From: Streptomyces sp. Tue 6430
GTDB lineage: Bacteria; Actinomycetota; Actinomycetes; Streptomycetales; Streptomycetaceae
Length of the DNA stretch: 64,000 nucleotides
Assembly: GCA_021568835.1 (NCBI GenBank)
Contig: JAKGSH010000010.1
Location: 62,001-126,000 of the forward strand
Reading direction: 5' to 3'
Position 1 is the first letter of the stretch. Every line of letters starts with the position of its first letter. The position numbers and the translations under genes were made by a program. Below, piece after piece: positions 54,480 to 64,000 of the stretch. A model generated the notes under the pieces. It saw nothing but the letters and a program-made list of their open reading frames with translations. It was not told the DNA's origin and searched no databases.

Positions 54480-55619
54480 ATGGGCAGTCGACTCACCGAG
54501 GAACAGGCCGCTTTCGCCGCGGCCGTGCGCGATTTCGCCAAGCGCGAGTGCGGTACCCGAGAGCAGCGTGACGCGCTGGCGGGAGAGGGCCACGAGGCCC
54601 ATCACCCCGGGTTGTACGGAAGGCTCGCCGACCTGGGCTGGCTCGGGGTGTGCCTGCCCGAGGAGTACGAGGGCGCCGGCGGCGGGCTGGCCGACGCCTG
54701 TCTCTTCCTGGAGGAGACCTCGTACGGGATGGTCCCGTGCGGAGGTTTCATCACCACTGTCATCACCGCGAAGGTGTACGAGCGGTTCGGCACCGACCGG
54801 CAGCGGCGGGAGGTACTGCCCGGCGCCGTGCGCGGCGACGTCCTGGCCATCGCCATGTCGGAGCCGGAGGCCGGGTCGGACGTCGGCGCGCTGCGCTGCC
54901 GCGCCCGGCGGCAGGCGGACGGCACGTGGATGATCGACGGTCAGAAGACCTGGATCTCCAACGCGCACTGCGCGAAGAGCATCCTGCTGGTGGCCCGCAC
55001 CGGCGAGGACAAGCACGGCGGCCTGACCATGTTCCACCTGCCCGCCGACACCCCCGGCGTGGAGGTGCGCGGCATCGGGACCATGCGCGGCCGGGAGGTC
55101 AACGACGTCTTCCTCACCGACGTGCGGCTGCCCGCGGACGCGGTCGTCGGCCAGGTGGACGGCGGCTGGCGGCAGTTGATGGCCGGCCTGAACCACGAGC
55201 GGCTCTTCCTGGCCGCGAACATGCTGGGCCTGGCGCGCCGCGCCTTCGACGACACCGTCGCCCATGTCCGCGAACGCAAGCAGTTCGGGCGGCCCGTCGG
55301 CTCCTTCCAGGCGCTCAGGCACCGGATCGCCGATCTCGCCACCGAGATCGAGTGCACCCGGCTGCTGGTGCGCGAGGTGGCTCTGGACTGCGACGCGCAG
55401 CCGGGCAGGCTGTTCCCGCGCGAGGCGTCCATGGCCAAGCTGAAGGCCACCGAGATCGCCAAGCGGGCCGCCCTGGAGGGCATGCAGATGATGGGCGGTT
55501 ACGGCTACACCACGGAGTTCGACATGGAGCGCCACCTGCGGGCCGCGGTCGTCTCCACGGTCTACGGCGGGACCAGCGAGATCCAGCGGGACGTCATCGG
55601 CAAGACCTACGGCCTCTGA
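54480..55619 (+). CDS. Acyl-CoA dehydrogenase (IVD/LCAD-type active site)
   Basis: 379-residue flavin enzyme for the first step of beta-oxidation. AMSEPEAGSDVGAL and WISNAHCAK mark the FAD/substrate region, and VYGGTSEIQRDVIG the C-terminus. The position that holds the catalytic Glu in MCAD/SCAD (YEGT) is Gly here; a Glu is present instead in LNHERLFLA, where isovaleryl-CoA and long-chain acyl-CoA dehydrogenases keep theirs. That fits branched or long substrates. Confidence 0.92.
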   Translation: MGSRLTEEQAAFAAAVRDFAKRECGTREQRDALAGEGHEAHHPGLYGRLADLGWLGVCLPEEYEGAGGGLADACLFLEETSYGMVPCGGFITTVITAKVYERFGTDRQRREVLPGAVRGDVLAIAMSEPEAGSDVGALRCRARRQADGTWMIDGQKTWISNAHCAKSILLVARTGEDKHGGLTMFHLPADTPGVEVRGIGTMRGREVNDVFLTDVRLPADAVVGQVDGGWRQLMAGLNHERLFLAANMLGLARRAFDDTVAHVRERKQFGRPVGSFQALRHRIADLATEIECTRLLVREVALDCDAQPGRLFPREASMAKLKATEIAKRAALEGMQMMGGYGYTTEFDMERHLRAAVVSTVYGGTSEIQRDVIGKTYGL

Positions 55620-55635
55620 GCCGGCCCGGACGCGG

Positions 55636-55670
55636 CGGCCGCCCACTCCCCGGACGGGGGTGGGCGGCCG
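55636..55670. terminator. Hairpin terminator between convergent acyl-CoA dehydrogenase and fadD genes
   Basis: Perfect 11-bp outer stem (CGGCCGCCCAC / GTGGGCGGCCG) plus an inner CCCC/GGGG stem with one bulged T, 17 bp after the dehydrogenase stop. Confidence 0.75.
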
Positions 55671-55752
55671 TCGTTCGTGCCCGGGGAGCGCGGGGCACGC
55701 GGTCTCGGGGACGCAGGGGCTCGGGGCGGGCGCACGGGGCGAAAAACGCAGG

Positions 55753-55794
55753 GCGAACGGCCAACAGCCAACGGCGAACGGCGAACGGCGAAGG
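55753..55794. repeat. Six GC[C/G]AAC[G/A] heptamers
   Basis: Six consecutive 7-bp units: GCGAACG, GCCAACA, GCCAACG, GCGAACG, GCGAACG, GCGAAGG. Same unit length and number as the array at 46969-47010. Non-coding, between convergent genes. Confidence 0.85.
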
Positions 55795-55836
55795 GCGGAG
55801 GGAAACGCGGTCCGGGTCGGTCCCGGTCGGTCCCGG

Positions 55837-57664
<1,828 letters not shown>

Positions 57665-57668
<4 letters not shown>

Positions 57669-58843
57669 CGGGGTCCCCTTGCGGGTCGGGAGGGAGCGTC
57701 TGGGAGACCGGGGCGCCGGAAGCCCCTGGCGCACAGCTTCTCGGAGTGGCCCTTGCCCCGAGCGGCCGCCTCGGCGGAGACGTCCTTCAGCACGACGTCG
57801 ATGCCCGCCTCGGCGCAGGAGTGGGCGATGCCGGCGCCCATCATGCCCGCGCCGAGCACGGCCACCCTGGTCACCTCGCGCGGCTCGACGCCCTTCGGGC
57901 GGCCGGCGCCGGAGTCGACCGCCCGCAGGTCGAAGAAGAACGCCTGGATCATGTTCTTGGTGATCTGCCCGGTGACCAGTTCCGTCAGGTACCGGGCTTC
58001 CACCGTGAAGGCGGTGTCCACGTCGACCTGGGAGCCCTCCACGGCCGCCGCGAGGATGTTGCGCGGGGCCGGGTACGGGGCGCCGCCCGTCCTCTTCCTC
58101 AGCAGCGCGGTGAGGGCGGGGAGTTGCGCGGCCAGTTCCGGCGTCGCGGGGGTGCCGCCGGGGATGCGGTACCCGGGGGCGTCCCAGGACTGCGCGGACC
58201 GCGGGTGGGTGTCGACGAACGCCCTCGCCCTGGCGAGGAGTTCGTCCGGGTCGGCGGCGATCTCGTCGACCAGGCCGGCTTCCAGGGCGCGCGCCGGCCC
58301 GTACCGGGTGCCCTCCAGGAGGACCTTCCGCAGGGCGTCCGCCACACCGAACATGCGGACCGTGCGGGTCACTCCACCGCCGCCGGGCAGCAGGCCCAGG
58401 GTGACTTCGGGAAGCCCGACGCGGGCGGCCGGAGTGTCCAGCACCACGCGGTGGTGACAGGCCAGGGCGATCTCGTAACCGCCGCCCAGCGCGGCGCCGT
58501 TGATCGCGGCGACGACCGGTGTGCCCAGCGTCTCCAGGACCCGCAGCGAACGCTTGACTCGCATCCCGGCCTCGTAGGAGGCGCCGGCGGTCGCGGGGGT
58601 GACGGACTTCAGGTCGTGCAGGTCACCGCCGGCGAAGAAGCTCTTCTTGGCGGAGGTGACGATGACGCCCCGGACGGCGTCGCGGCGTTCCGCCAGCCGT
58701 GCCGCGACGGCATCCAGCGAGTCGACGAACGCGGCGTTCATCATGGTGTCGGCGCTCTGGTCCGGATCGTCGAGGACGAGGGTGACGACGTGGTCGTCGG
58801 ACTCTTCCCAGCGGATGGTGGAAGGCCGTGCGGTGGTGTCCAT
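57665..58843 (-). pseudogene. Truncated FadJ/FadB: enoyl-CoA hydratase domain with only the start of the 3-hydroxyacyl-CoA dehydrogenase domain
   Basis: 392 residues against about 700 for the family. The crotonase domain is complete (FAGGDLHDLKSVTP, INGAALGGGYEIALACHH, VGLPEVTLGLLPGGGG). The NAD-binding dehydrogenase domain begins normally (VAVLGAGMMGAGIAHSCAEA, VVLKDVSAEAAARGKGHSEKL) and then stops after 20 unrelated residues, losing the catalytic His-Glu part. The break runs directly into the fadD start, so a deletion of about 1 kb is likelier than a frameshift. Hydratase activity could survive; the dehydrogenase step could not. Confidence 0.8.
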
Positions 58844-58844
58844 G

Positions 58845-58880
58845 GCTGATGTCTCCCGTGAAGCTGATGTCTCCCGTGCA
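58845..58880. repeat. 18-bp duplication containing the fadJ ribosome site
   Basis: Two consecutive 18-bp units differing at one base. Read on the minus strand each contains ACGGGAGACATCAGC, so the ribosome-binding sequence GGGAGA before the ATG at 58843 is present twice, 18 bp apart. Confidence 0.85.
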
Positions 58881-58881
58881 G

Positions 58882-58945
58882 GCGGACGACTGCGGAGGCG
58901 GACGACTGCGGAAGCGAGCGGCTGCGGAAGCGAGCGGCTGCGGAG
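58882..58945. repeat. Four 16-bp tandem repeats
   Basis: Units GCGGACGACTGCGGAG/A (two) and GCGAGCGGCTGCGGAA/G (two), directly next to the 18-bp duplication, between the thiolase stop and the fadJ start. Confidence 0.85.
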
Positions 58946-58961
58946 GCAGCCGGCCGGCCGG

Positions 58962-60176
<1,215 letters not shown>

Positions 60177-60249
60177 CTTGGGCGCCTTCCCTGTCGGGTC
60201 TGGAGGAGGCCGCGAACGCGACACGGGTGCGGTCGGGGGCGGTCCGGGA

Positions 60250-61398
60250 TCAAGCGAGCAGCGAGCGGCCGACGATCTCCTTCATGATCTCGGTGGTGCC
60301 GCCGTAGATGGTCTGGACGCGGCTGTCGAGGAACGCGCGGGCCACCCGGAACTCGCTCATGTAGCCGTATCCGCCGTGGAGTTGGAGACAGCGGTCGACG
60401 ACCCTCTTCTGCAGTTCGGTGGCCCACCACTTGGCCATCGAGGCGTGCGCGGCGTCGAGCCGGCCCTGGCTGTGCTCGGTGACGCAGCGGTCGACGAAGG
60501 TCCGGGTGACCGCGGTCTCGGTGGCCATCTCGGCGATCTCGAAGCGGACGTGCTGGAGCTTCGCCAGCGGCTTCCCGAACGCCTCGCGCTCCTTCACGTA
60601 CCGCACGGTGACGTCCAGGACGTCCTCGGCCGCGGCGGCGGCTCCGACCGCGATGGCCAGCCGCTCCTGGGCGAGGTTGCCCATGAGGTAGGAGAAGGCC
60701 CGGTTCTCCTCGCCCAGCAGGTTCTCCTTGGGGACGCGCACGTCGTCGAAGAACAACTCGGCGGTGTCCTGGGCCTTCTGGCCGATCTTGTCGAGGTTGC
60801 GGCCGCGTTCGAAGCCCGCCGTGCCGCGCTCGACGACGAGGAGGCTCTGCCCGCCGCTGCCGCCCTCGGGGGTGGTGCGGGCGACCACGACGACGAGGTC
60901 GGCGAGGATGCCGTTGGAGATGAAGGTCTTCGCGCCGTTGAGCAGGTAGTGGTCGCCGCGGTCGGTGGCGGTGGTGCGGATGCCCTGGAGGTCGGAACCG
61001 GCGCCGGGTTCCGTCATGGCGATGGCGGTGACGAGGTCGCCGGAAGTGAAGCCGGGCAGCCAGCGCCGCTTCTGCTCCTCGGTGGCGAGCCGGGTCAGGT
61101 ACGGGCCGACGATGTCGTTGTGCAGACTCAGGGCCGGCCCGGAGGCGCCGGCGCGGGCGAGCTCCTCGATGAGAACGGCGCTGTAGCGGAAGTCGCCGGT
61201 CCCGCCGCCGCCGTACTCCTCGTCGACGGCCATGCCGAGCAGGCCCCGGCGGCCCGCCGAGCGCCACACCTCGCGGTCGACGACGCCGTCCTTCTCCCAG
61301 CGTTCGTGGTGCGGGGTCACCTCCTTGGCGACGAAGGTCCGCACCGTCTCGCGGAAGGCCTCGTGGTCGGGGCCGTACAGGTCGCGTTCCAGGCTCAC
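60250..61398 (-). CDS. Acyl-CoA dehydrogenase (LCAD-type active site)
   Basis: 382 residues. [50 protein letters not shown] and [17 protein letters not shown] are diagnostic. The catalytic Glu is expected in [11 protein letters not shown] (LCAD/IVD position), because the alternative site is YGGT. LCAD-type enzymes handle methyl-branched chains well. The GTG start at 61398 overlaps the stop of the LLM oxidoreductase (GTGA); GAGGAG lies upstream. Confidence 0.93.
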   Translation of the reverse strand: MSLERDLYGPDHEAFRETVRTFVAKEVTPHHERWEKDGVVDREVWRSAGRRGLLGMAVDEEYGGGGTGDFRYSAVLIEELARAGASGPALSLHNDIVGPYLTRLATEEQKRRWLPGFTSGDLVTAIAMTEPGAGSDLQGIRTTATDRGDHYLLNGAKTFISNGILADLVVVVARTTPEGGSGGQSLLVVERGTAGFERGRNLDKIGQKAQDTAELFFDDVRVPKENLLGEENRAFSYLMGNLAQERLAIAVGAAAAAEDVLDVTVRYVKEREAFGKPLAKLQHVRFEIAEMATETAVTRTFVDRCVTEHSQGRLDAAHASMAKWWATELQKRVVDRCLQLHGGYGYMSEFRVARAFLDSRVQTIYGGTTEIMKEIVGRSLLA

Positions 61399-62420
61399 AG
61401 CCAACTCCTCACGTGCTCGATCAGCCGGGCGGGGTCGGGACCGACGGGGGTGACGTTGAGCATGGTCACGCCCGCTTCCCGGAAGACCTCGACGCGGTCG
61501 CGGACGTAGCCCTCGGGTCCGGCCAGGCAGAGGAGCTCCAGCAGCTCGGCCGGTACGGCGGCCTCCGCGTCCTTCTTGCGGCCCTCCAGGTAGTGCTCCT
61601 GGATCGTGGCGGCGGCGGCCTCGTAGCCGTAGGAGCAGACCAGGTCGTGGTAGAAGTTACGGCCGGGGGCGCCCATGCCGCCGACGTAGAGGGCGACGGT
61701 GGGGCGCATCAGGTCGCGGACGGCCTCGGCGTCGTCGCCGATGGCCAGCAGGCCGCCCGCCACGACCGAGAGCGGGCCGAGTCCGGGGTCGCGCGCGGCG
61801 CCGCCCTCGGCCAGGGACCGGCCCCAGACCTCGGCGGCGCGCTCGGGGACGTAGAGGAACGGCAGCCATCCGTCGGCGAGTTCGGCGGTCATGCGGACGT
61901 TGGCCGGGCCGAGCGCGGCGACGTACACGGGAACGGTGTCGCGGACCGGGTGGTTCAGCAGCTTCAGCGGTTTGCCGAGGCCGGTGCCCTGTTCGGACGA
62001 CAGCGGCAGGTCGGTGATGCCGTGGTGCTCGATCACCTCGCGCCGCCAGATCCGCCGGGACAGCTCGATCACCTCGCGGGTGCGGCCCAGGGGGCGGTCG
62101 TAGCGGCGGCCGTGCCAGCCCTCGACGACCTGCGGCCCGGAGGCGCCGACGCCGAGGAGGGCGCGGCCGCCGGTGAGGGCGTCGAGTCCGGCCGCGGTCT
62201 GGGCGATGAGCGCGGGGGTGCGGGAGTAGACGTTGAGGACGGCCGAGCCGATCCGCATCCGCTCGGTCCTCGCGGCGAGGTATCCCATGATCGTCGGGGA
62301 GTCGAAGCCGTACGCCTCGGCCACCCAGACGGCGTCGAGGCCCGCGGACTCCAGGGCGGCGGCCCGGTCCGCGGCGGCACGCGGATCGCCGGCGTACGCC
62401 AGCGGCGAGGACAGTTCCAT
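61395..62420 (-). CDS. LLM-class (F420-dependent) oxidoreductase
   Basis: 341-residue luciferase-like TIM-barrel enzyme: DAVWVAEAYGFDSPTIMGYL, RMRIGSAVLNVYSRTPALIA, GLDALTGGRALLGVGASGPQ, and VYVAALGPANVRMTAELADG. It probably uses F420 or FMN. Its start overlaps the stop of the racemase gene and its stop overlaps the next start, so it is tightly built into the pathway, perhaps reducing or oxidising an enoyl/alcohol intermediate. Confidence 0.9.
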   Translation of the reverse strand: MELSSPLAYAGDPRAAADRAAALESAGLDAVWVAEAYGFDSPTIMGYLAARTERMRIGSAVLNVYSRTPALIAQTAAGLDALTGGRALLGVGASGPQVVEGWHGRRYDRPLGRTREVIELSRRIWRREVIEHHGITDLPLSSEQGTGLGKPLKLLNHPVRDTVPVYVAALGPANVRMTAELADGWLPFLYVPERAAEVWGRSLAEGGAARDPGLGPLSVVAGGLLAIGDDAEAVRDLMRPTVALYVGGMGAPGRNFYHDLVCSYGYEAAAATIQEHYLEGRKKDAEAAVPAELLELLCLAGPEGYVRDRVEVFREAGVTMLNVTPVGPDPARLIEHVRSWL

Positions 62421-63574
62421 CAGCAGGGGCCCTTCAGCAGTTCGGGCACGCCCCAGTCGCGGGCCACGTCGGGGGTGTGGGTGCCGGGCACGGCCGGGGG
62501 GCGCCGGAGGGTGCCGGGGGTGTCGGAGAAACGGGGGGCGGGAGCGGGCTGGGTGACGCCGTACGCCTCGGTGTAGGTGCCCCGTCCGGTCAGGTGCCGG
62601 TGGCCGGCCGCCTCGTGCAGCGAGAGGACGGGCGCGACGCAGGCGTCGGTGCCCTCGAAACGGGCCGTCCACTCCGCACGGGTGGCGGTCTTGAAGCGGG
62701 TGGTGAACACGGCCCGCAGCTCGGGCCAGTTGCGCGGGTCGGCGCGGTCCGGCAGGTCCTCGGCGTCCAGGCCCAGCAGGGCGACGAACACCGCGTAGAA
62801 CTGCGGCTCGAGGGCGCCGACCGCCATCCAGCCGCCGTCGGCGGTCTCGTAGACGCCGTAGTGGGGGCAGCCGCCGTCGAGCAGGTTGCGGCCGCGGGCG
62901 TCCCGCCAGGTGCCTTCGGCGAGCATGCCCCAGAACAGGGTGGTCAGGTGCGCGGTACCGTCCACGATCGCGGCGTCCACCACCTGGCCGCGGCCGGTGG
63001 CGCGGGCGGTGAGCAGCGCGGCGAGGACGCCGGTGGTCAGGTAGAGGGAGCCGCCCGCGTAGTCGCCGAGCAGGTTGACGGGGAAGACGGGCCGTCCGTC
63101 CGGCGTGCCGATCATGGACAGGGCGCCCGCGGTGGCGATGTAGCCGATGTCGTGTCCGGCCAGGGGCGCGAGGGGTCCTCGCTGGCCCCAGCCGGTCATC
63201 CGGCCGTACACCAGCGCGGGGTGGGCGGCCATGCACTCCTCGGGGCCGACCCCGAGTCGCTCCGCGACGCCGGGCCGGTACCCCTCCAGCAGGATCTCGG
63301 CGCGGGCCGCCAACGCCCTTACCGTTCGCGGCCCTTCGGGCGACTTGAGGTCGACCAGGACGGAGCGCTTGTTACGGTTGGTCAGGTCGTGGGCGGGATC
63401 TCCGCCGAGCGGCGAGGGGCCCGGGCGGTCCACGCGCACCACGTCGGCGCCCAGGTCGGCGAGCAGCATCGCGGCGAACGGACCGGGACCGATCCCCGCC
63501 AGTTCCACCACGCGCACGCCCTCCAGCGGGCCCGCCACGTCGGGGTCCGGAAGCTCGGTCGAGTGCCGGCTCAT
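62420..63574 (-). CDS. Alpha-methylacyl-CoA racemase-type CaiB/BaiF enzyme
   Basis: 384 residues. Features shared with the M. tuberculosis racemase MCR: GRMTGWGQRGPLAPLAGHDI (catalytic His), NLLGDYAGGSLYL (catalytic Asp) and GALEPQFYAVF. It interconverts (R)- and (S)-2-methylacyl-CoA so that beta-oxidation can proceed past a methyl branch. First gene of the six-gene minus-strand operon. RBS AAAGGAA. Its presence is the best sign that the pathway substrate is methyl-branched. Confidence 0.88.
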   Translation of the reverse strand: MSRHSTELPDPDVAGPLEGVRVVELAGIGPGPFAAMLLADLGADVVRVDRPGPSPLGGDPAHDLTNRNKRSVLVDLKSPEGPRTVRALAARAEILLEGYRPGVAERLGVGPEECMAAHPALVYGRMTGWGQRGPLAPLAGHDIGYIATAGALSMIGTPDGRPVFPVNLLGDYAGGSLYLTTGVLAALLTARATGRGQVVDAAIVDGTAHLTTLFWGMLAEGTWRDARGRNLLDGGCPHYGVYETADGGWMAVGALEPQFYAVFVALLGLDAEDLPDRADPRNWPELRAVFTTRFKTATRAEWTARFEGTDACVAPVLSLHEAAGHRHLTGRGTYTEAYGVTQPAPAPRFSDTPGTLRRPPAVPGTHTPDVARDWGVPELLKGPC

Positions 63575-63728
63575 GGGTTCCTTTCTCGGCGCAGGGCGCT
63601 CGGGGCAGGGCGCCCGGGGCGAGACGCACGTCGTACATCGCACCTCGTACATCGCACGTCGCACGTCGCTCGGGCAGGACGCGAGGTGCCCGGGCAAGAC
63701 GGTCCGGCCTTCACCGGCCGACGACTTA

Positions 63729-63744
63729 CTGAGCGTTCGCTAAG
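63729..63744. promoter_or_regulatory. TetR-type operator, copy 1 (racemase operon side)
   Basis: CTGAGCGTTCGCTAAG, an imperfect palindrome (12 of 16 positions symmetric), 155 bp upstream of the racemase start. Matches the second copy at 63851-63866 at 14 of 16 positions. Confidence 0.6.
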
Positions 63745-63850
63745 AACGTAGGAGCGTGACGCCGGTCGGTCAACTCCCCTTGCAGGGACAGTTTTCCTGG
63801 GTCCACACTGAGGAAGTGACAACGAGTCGGCCGCCGGAGGCCGGGCTCCA

Positions 63851-63866
63851 CTGATCGATCGCTAAG
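63851..63866. promoter_or_regulatory. TetR-type operator, copy 2 (regulator side)
   Basis: CTGATCGATCGCTAAG, 18 bp before the GTG of the divergent gene. Together with copy 1 it suggests autoregulation plus control of the operon by the protein encoded at the right edge. Confidence 0.6.
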
Positions 63867-63884
63867 CAGCCGGAGGGAGGTGCG

Positions 63885-64000
63885 GTGGACTCACGGCCGT
63901 ACGATGTCGCCGATCGCCGCCCGCCCCGAGGAGAGCCGTTGAACACCGCGCCGAGCCAGGACACCCCACCATCGGCGGAGCACTGGCGCTCCTACGGACC
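63885..64000 (+). CDS. Start of a divergent gene, probable TetR-family regulator (truncated by window edge)
   Basis: Open frame to the end of the window. GTG at 63885 has GGAGGGAGG four bases upstream; an in-frame TTG at 63939 has GAGGAG. The visible part includes PPSAEHWRSYGP, similar to the lead-in of some actinobacterial TetR regulators that sit next to acyl-CoA racemase operons. The HTH lies beyond the edge, so the call rests on position and the paired operators. Confidence 0.45.
   Translation, partial: MDSRPYDVADRRPPRGEPLNTAPSQDTPPSAEHWRSYG

Overview
The window is high-G+C actinomycete DNA, most likely a Streptomyces chromosome. The evidence is third-position G/C bias in every real gene, frequent GTG starts, terminators without T-tracts, Streptomyces-type families (DUF6397, DUF5709, a SNF2-SWIM pair, F420-linked enzymes), a canonical CebR operator and a TTA leucine codon. 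No rRNA, tRNA, CRISPR array, complete transposase or integrase gene was seen.

Layout. 0.1-11 kb: HEAT-repeat protein, stand-alone type III polyketide synthase, SpoIIE-type phosphatase/ATPase, YjbQ, flavin oxidoreductase, MltG-like lytic transglycosylase, ABC exporter. 11-15.5 kb: leaderless-looking marR gene, then a two-gene heterodimeric ABC exporter whose nucleotide-binding domains are degenerate in complementary ways. 16-33 kb: housekeeping and conserved genes (DUF5709, zinc-free L31, YdjM-like protein, SKI2-type helicase, TesB, DUF6397, roadblock protein, F420 oxidoreductase, methyltransferase, an MpaB/DUF2236 oxygenase, SNF2 and SWIM proteins, secreted phytase-type esterase). 33-37.3 kb: xylose locus, xylA divergent from xylB and a ROK regulator. 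37.5-43.9 kb: GAF regulator and aldehyde dehydrogenase. A 59-bp copy of the dehydrogenase 3' end recurs twice downstream, bounding two 1.4-kb islets; one holds a decayed gene, the other a CebR-boxed cellulose/chitin-type LPMO. 44-50.4 kb: conserved hypotheticals, TerD, a voltage-gated-type ion channel, TatA and a PrmC-like methyltransferase. 51-64 kb: a catabolic region.

The catabolic region starts with a second MpaB-type oxygenase translationally coupled to an aldehyde dehydrogenase. A TetR regulator and an acyl-CoA dehydrogenase follow. A minus-strand operon then runs: alpha-methylacyl-CoA racemase, LLM flavin/F420 oxidoreductase, acyl-CoA dehydrogenase, thiolase, truncated FadJ, acyl-CoA ligase. 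A divergent, truncated gene (probable TetR) begins at the right edge. The set reads as: oxidatively cleave a C=C bond (the MpaB/Lcp superfamily acts on isoprenoid chains), oxidise the aldehyde, make the CoA ester, fix the stereochemistry of a methyl branch, and beta-oxidise.

Quality caveat. Nine otherwise intact genes contain 14 apparent frameshifts. Every one I could resolve is the loss of one G or C, mostly in short G/C runs. This pattern points to consensus-sequence errors rather than gene decay. The exceptions that look genuinely broken are the pseudogene at 40860-41490 (one-base insertion plus an in-frame stop) and the truncated fadJ at 57665-58843.
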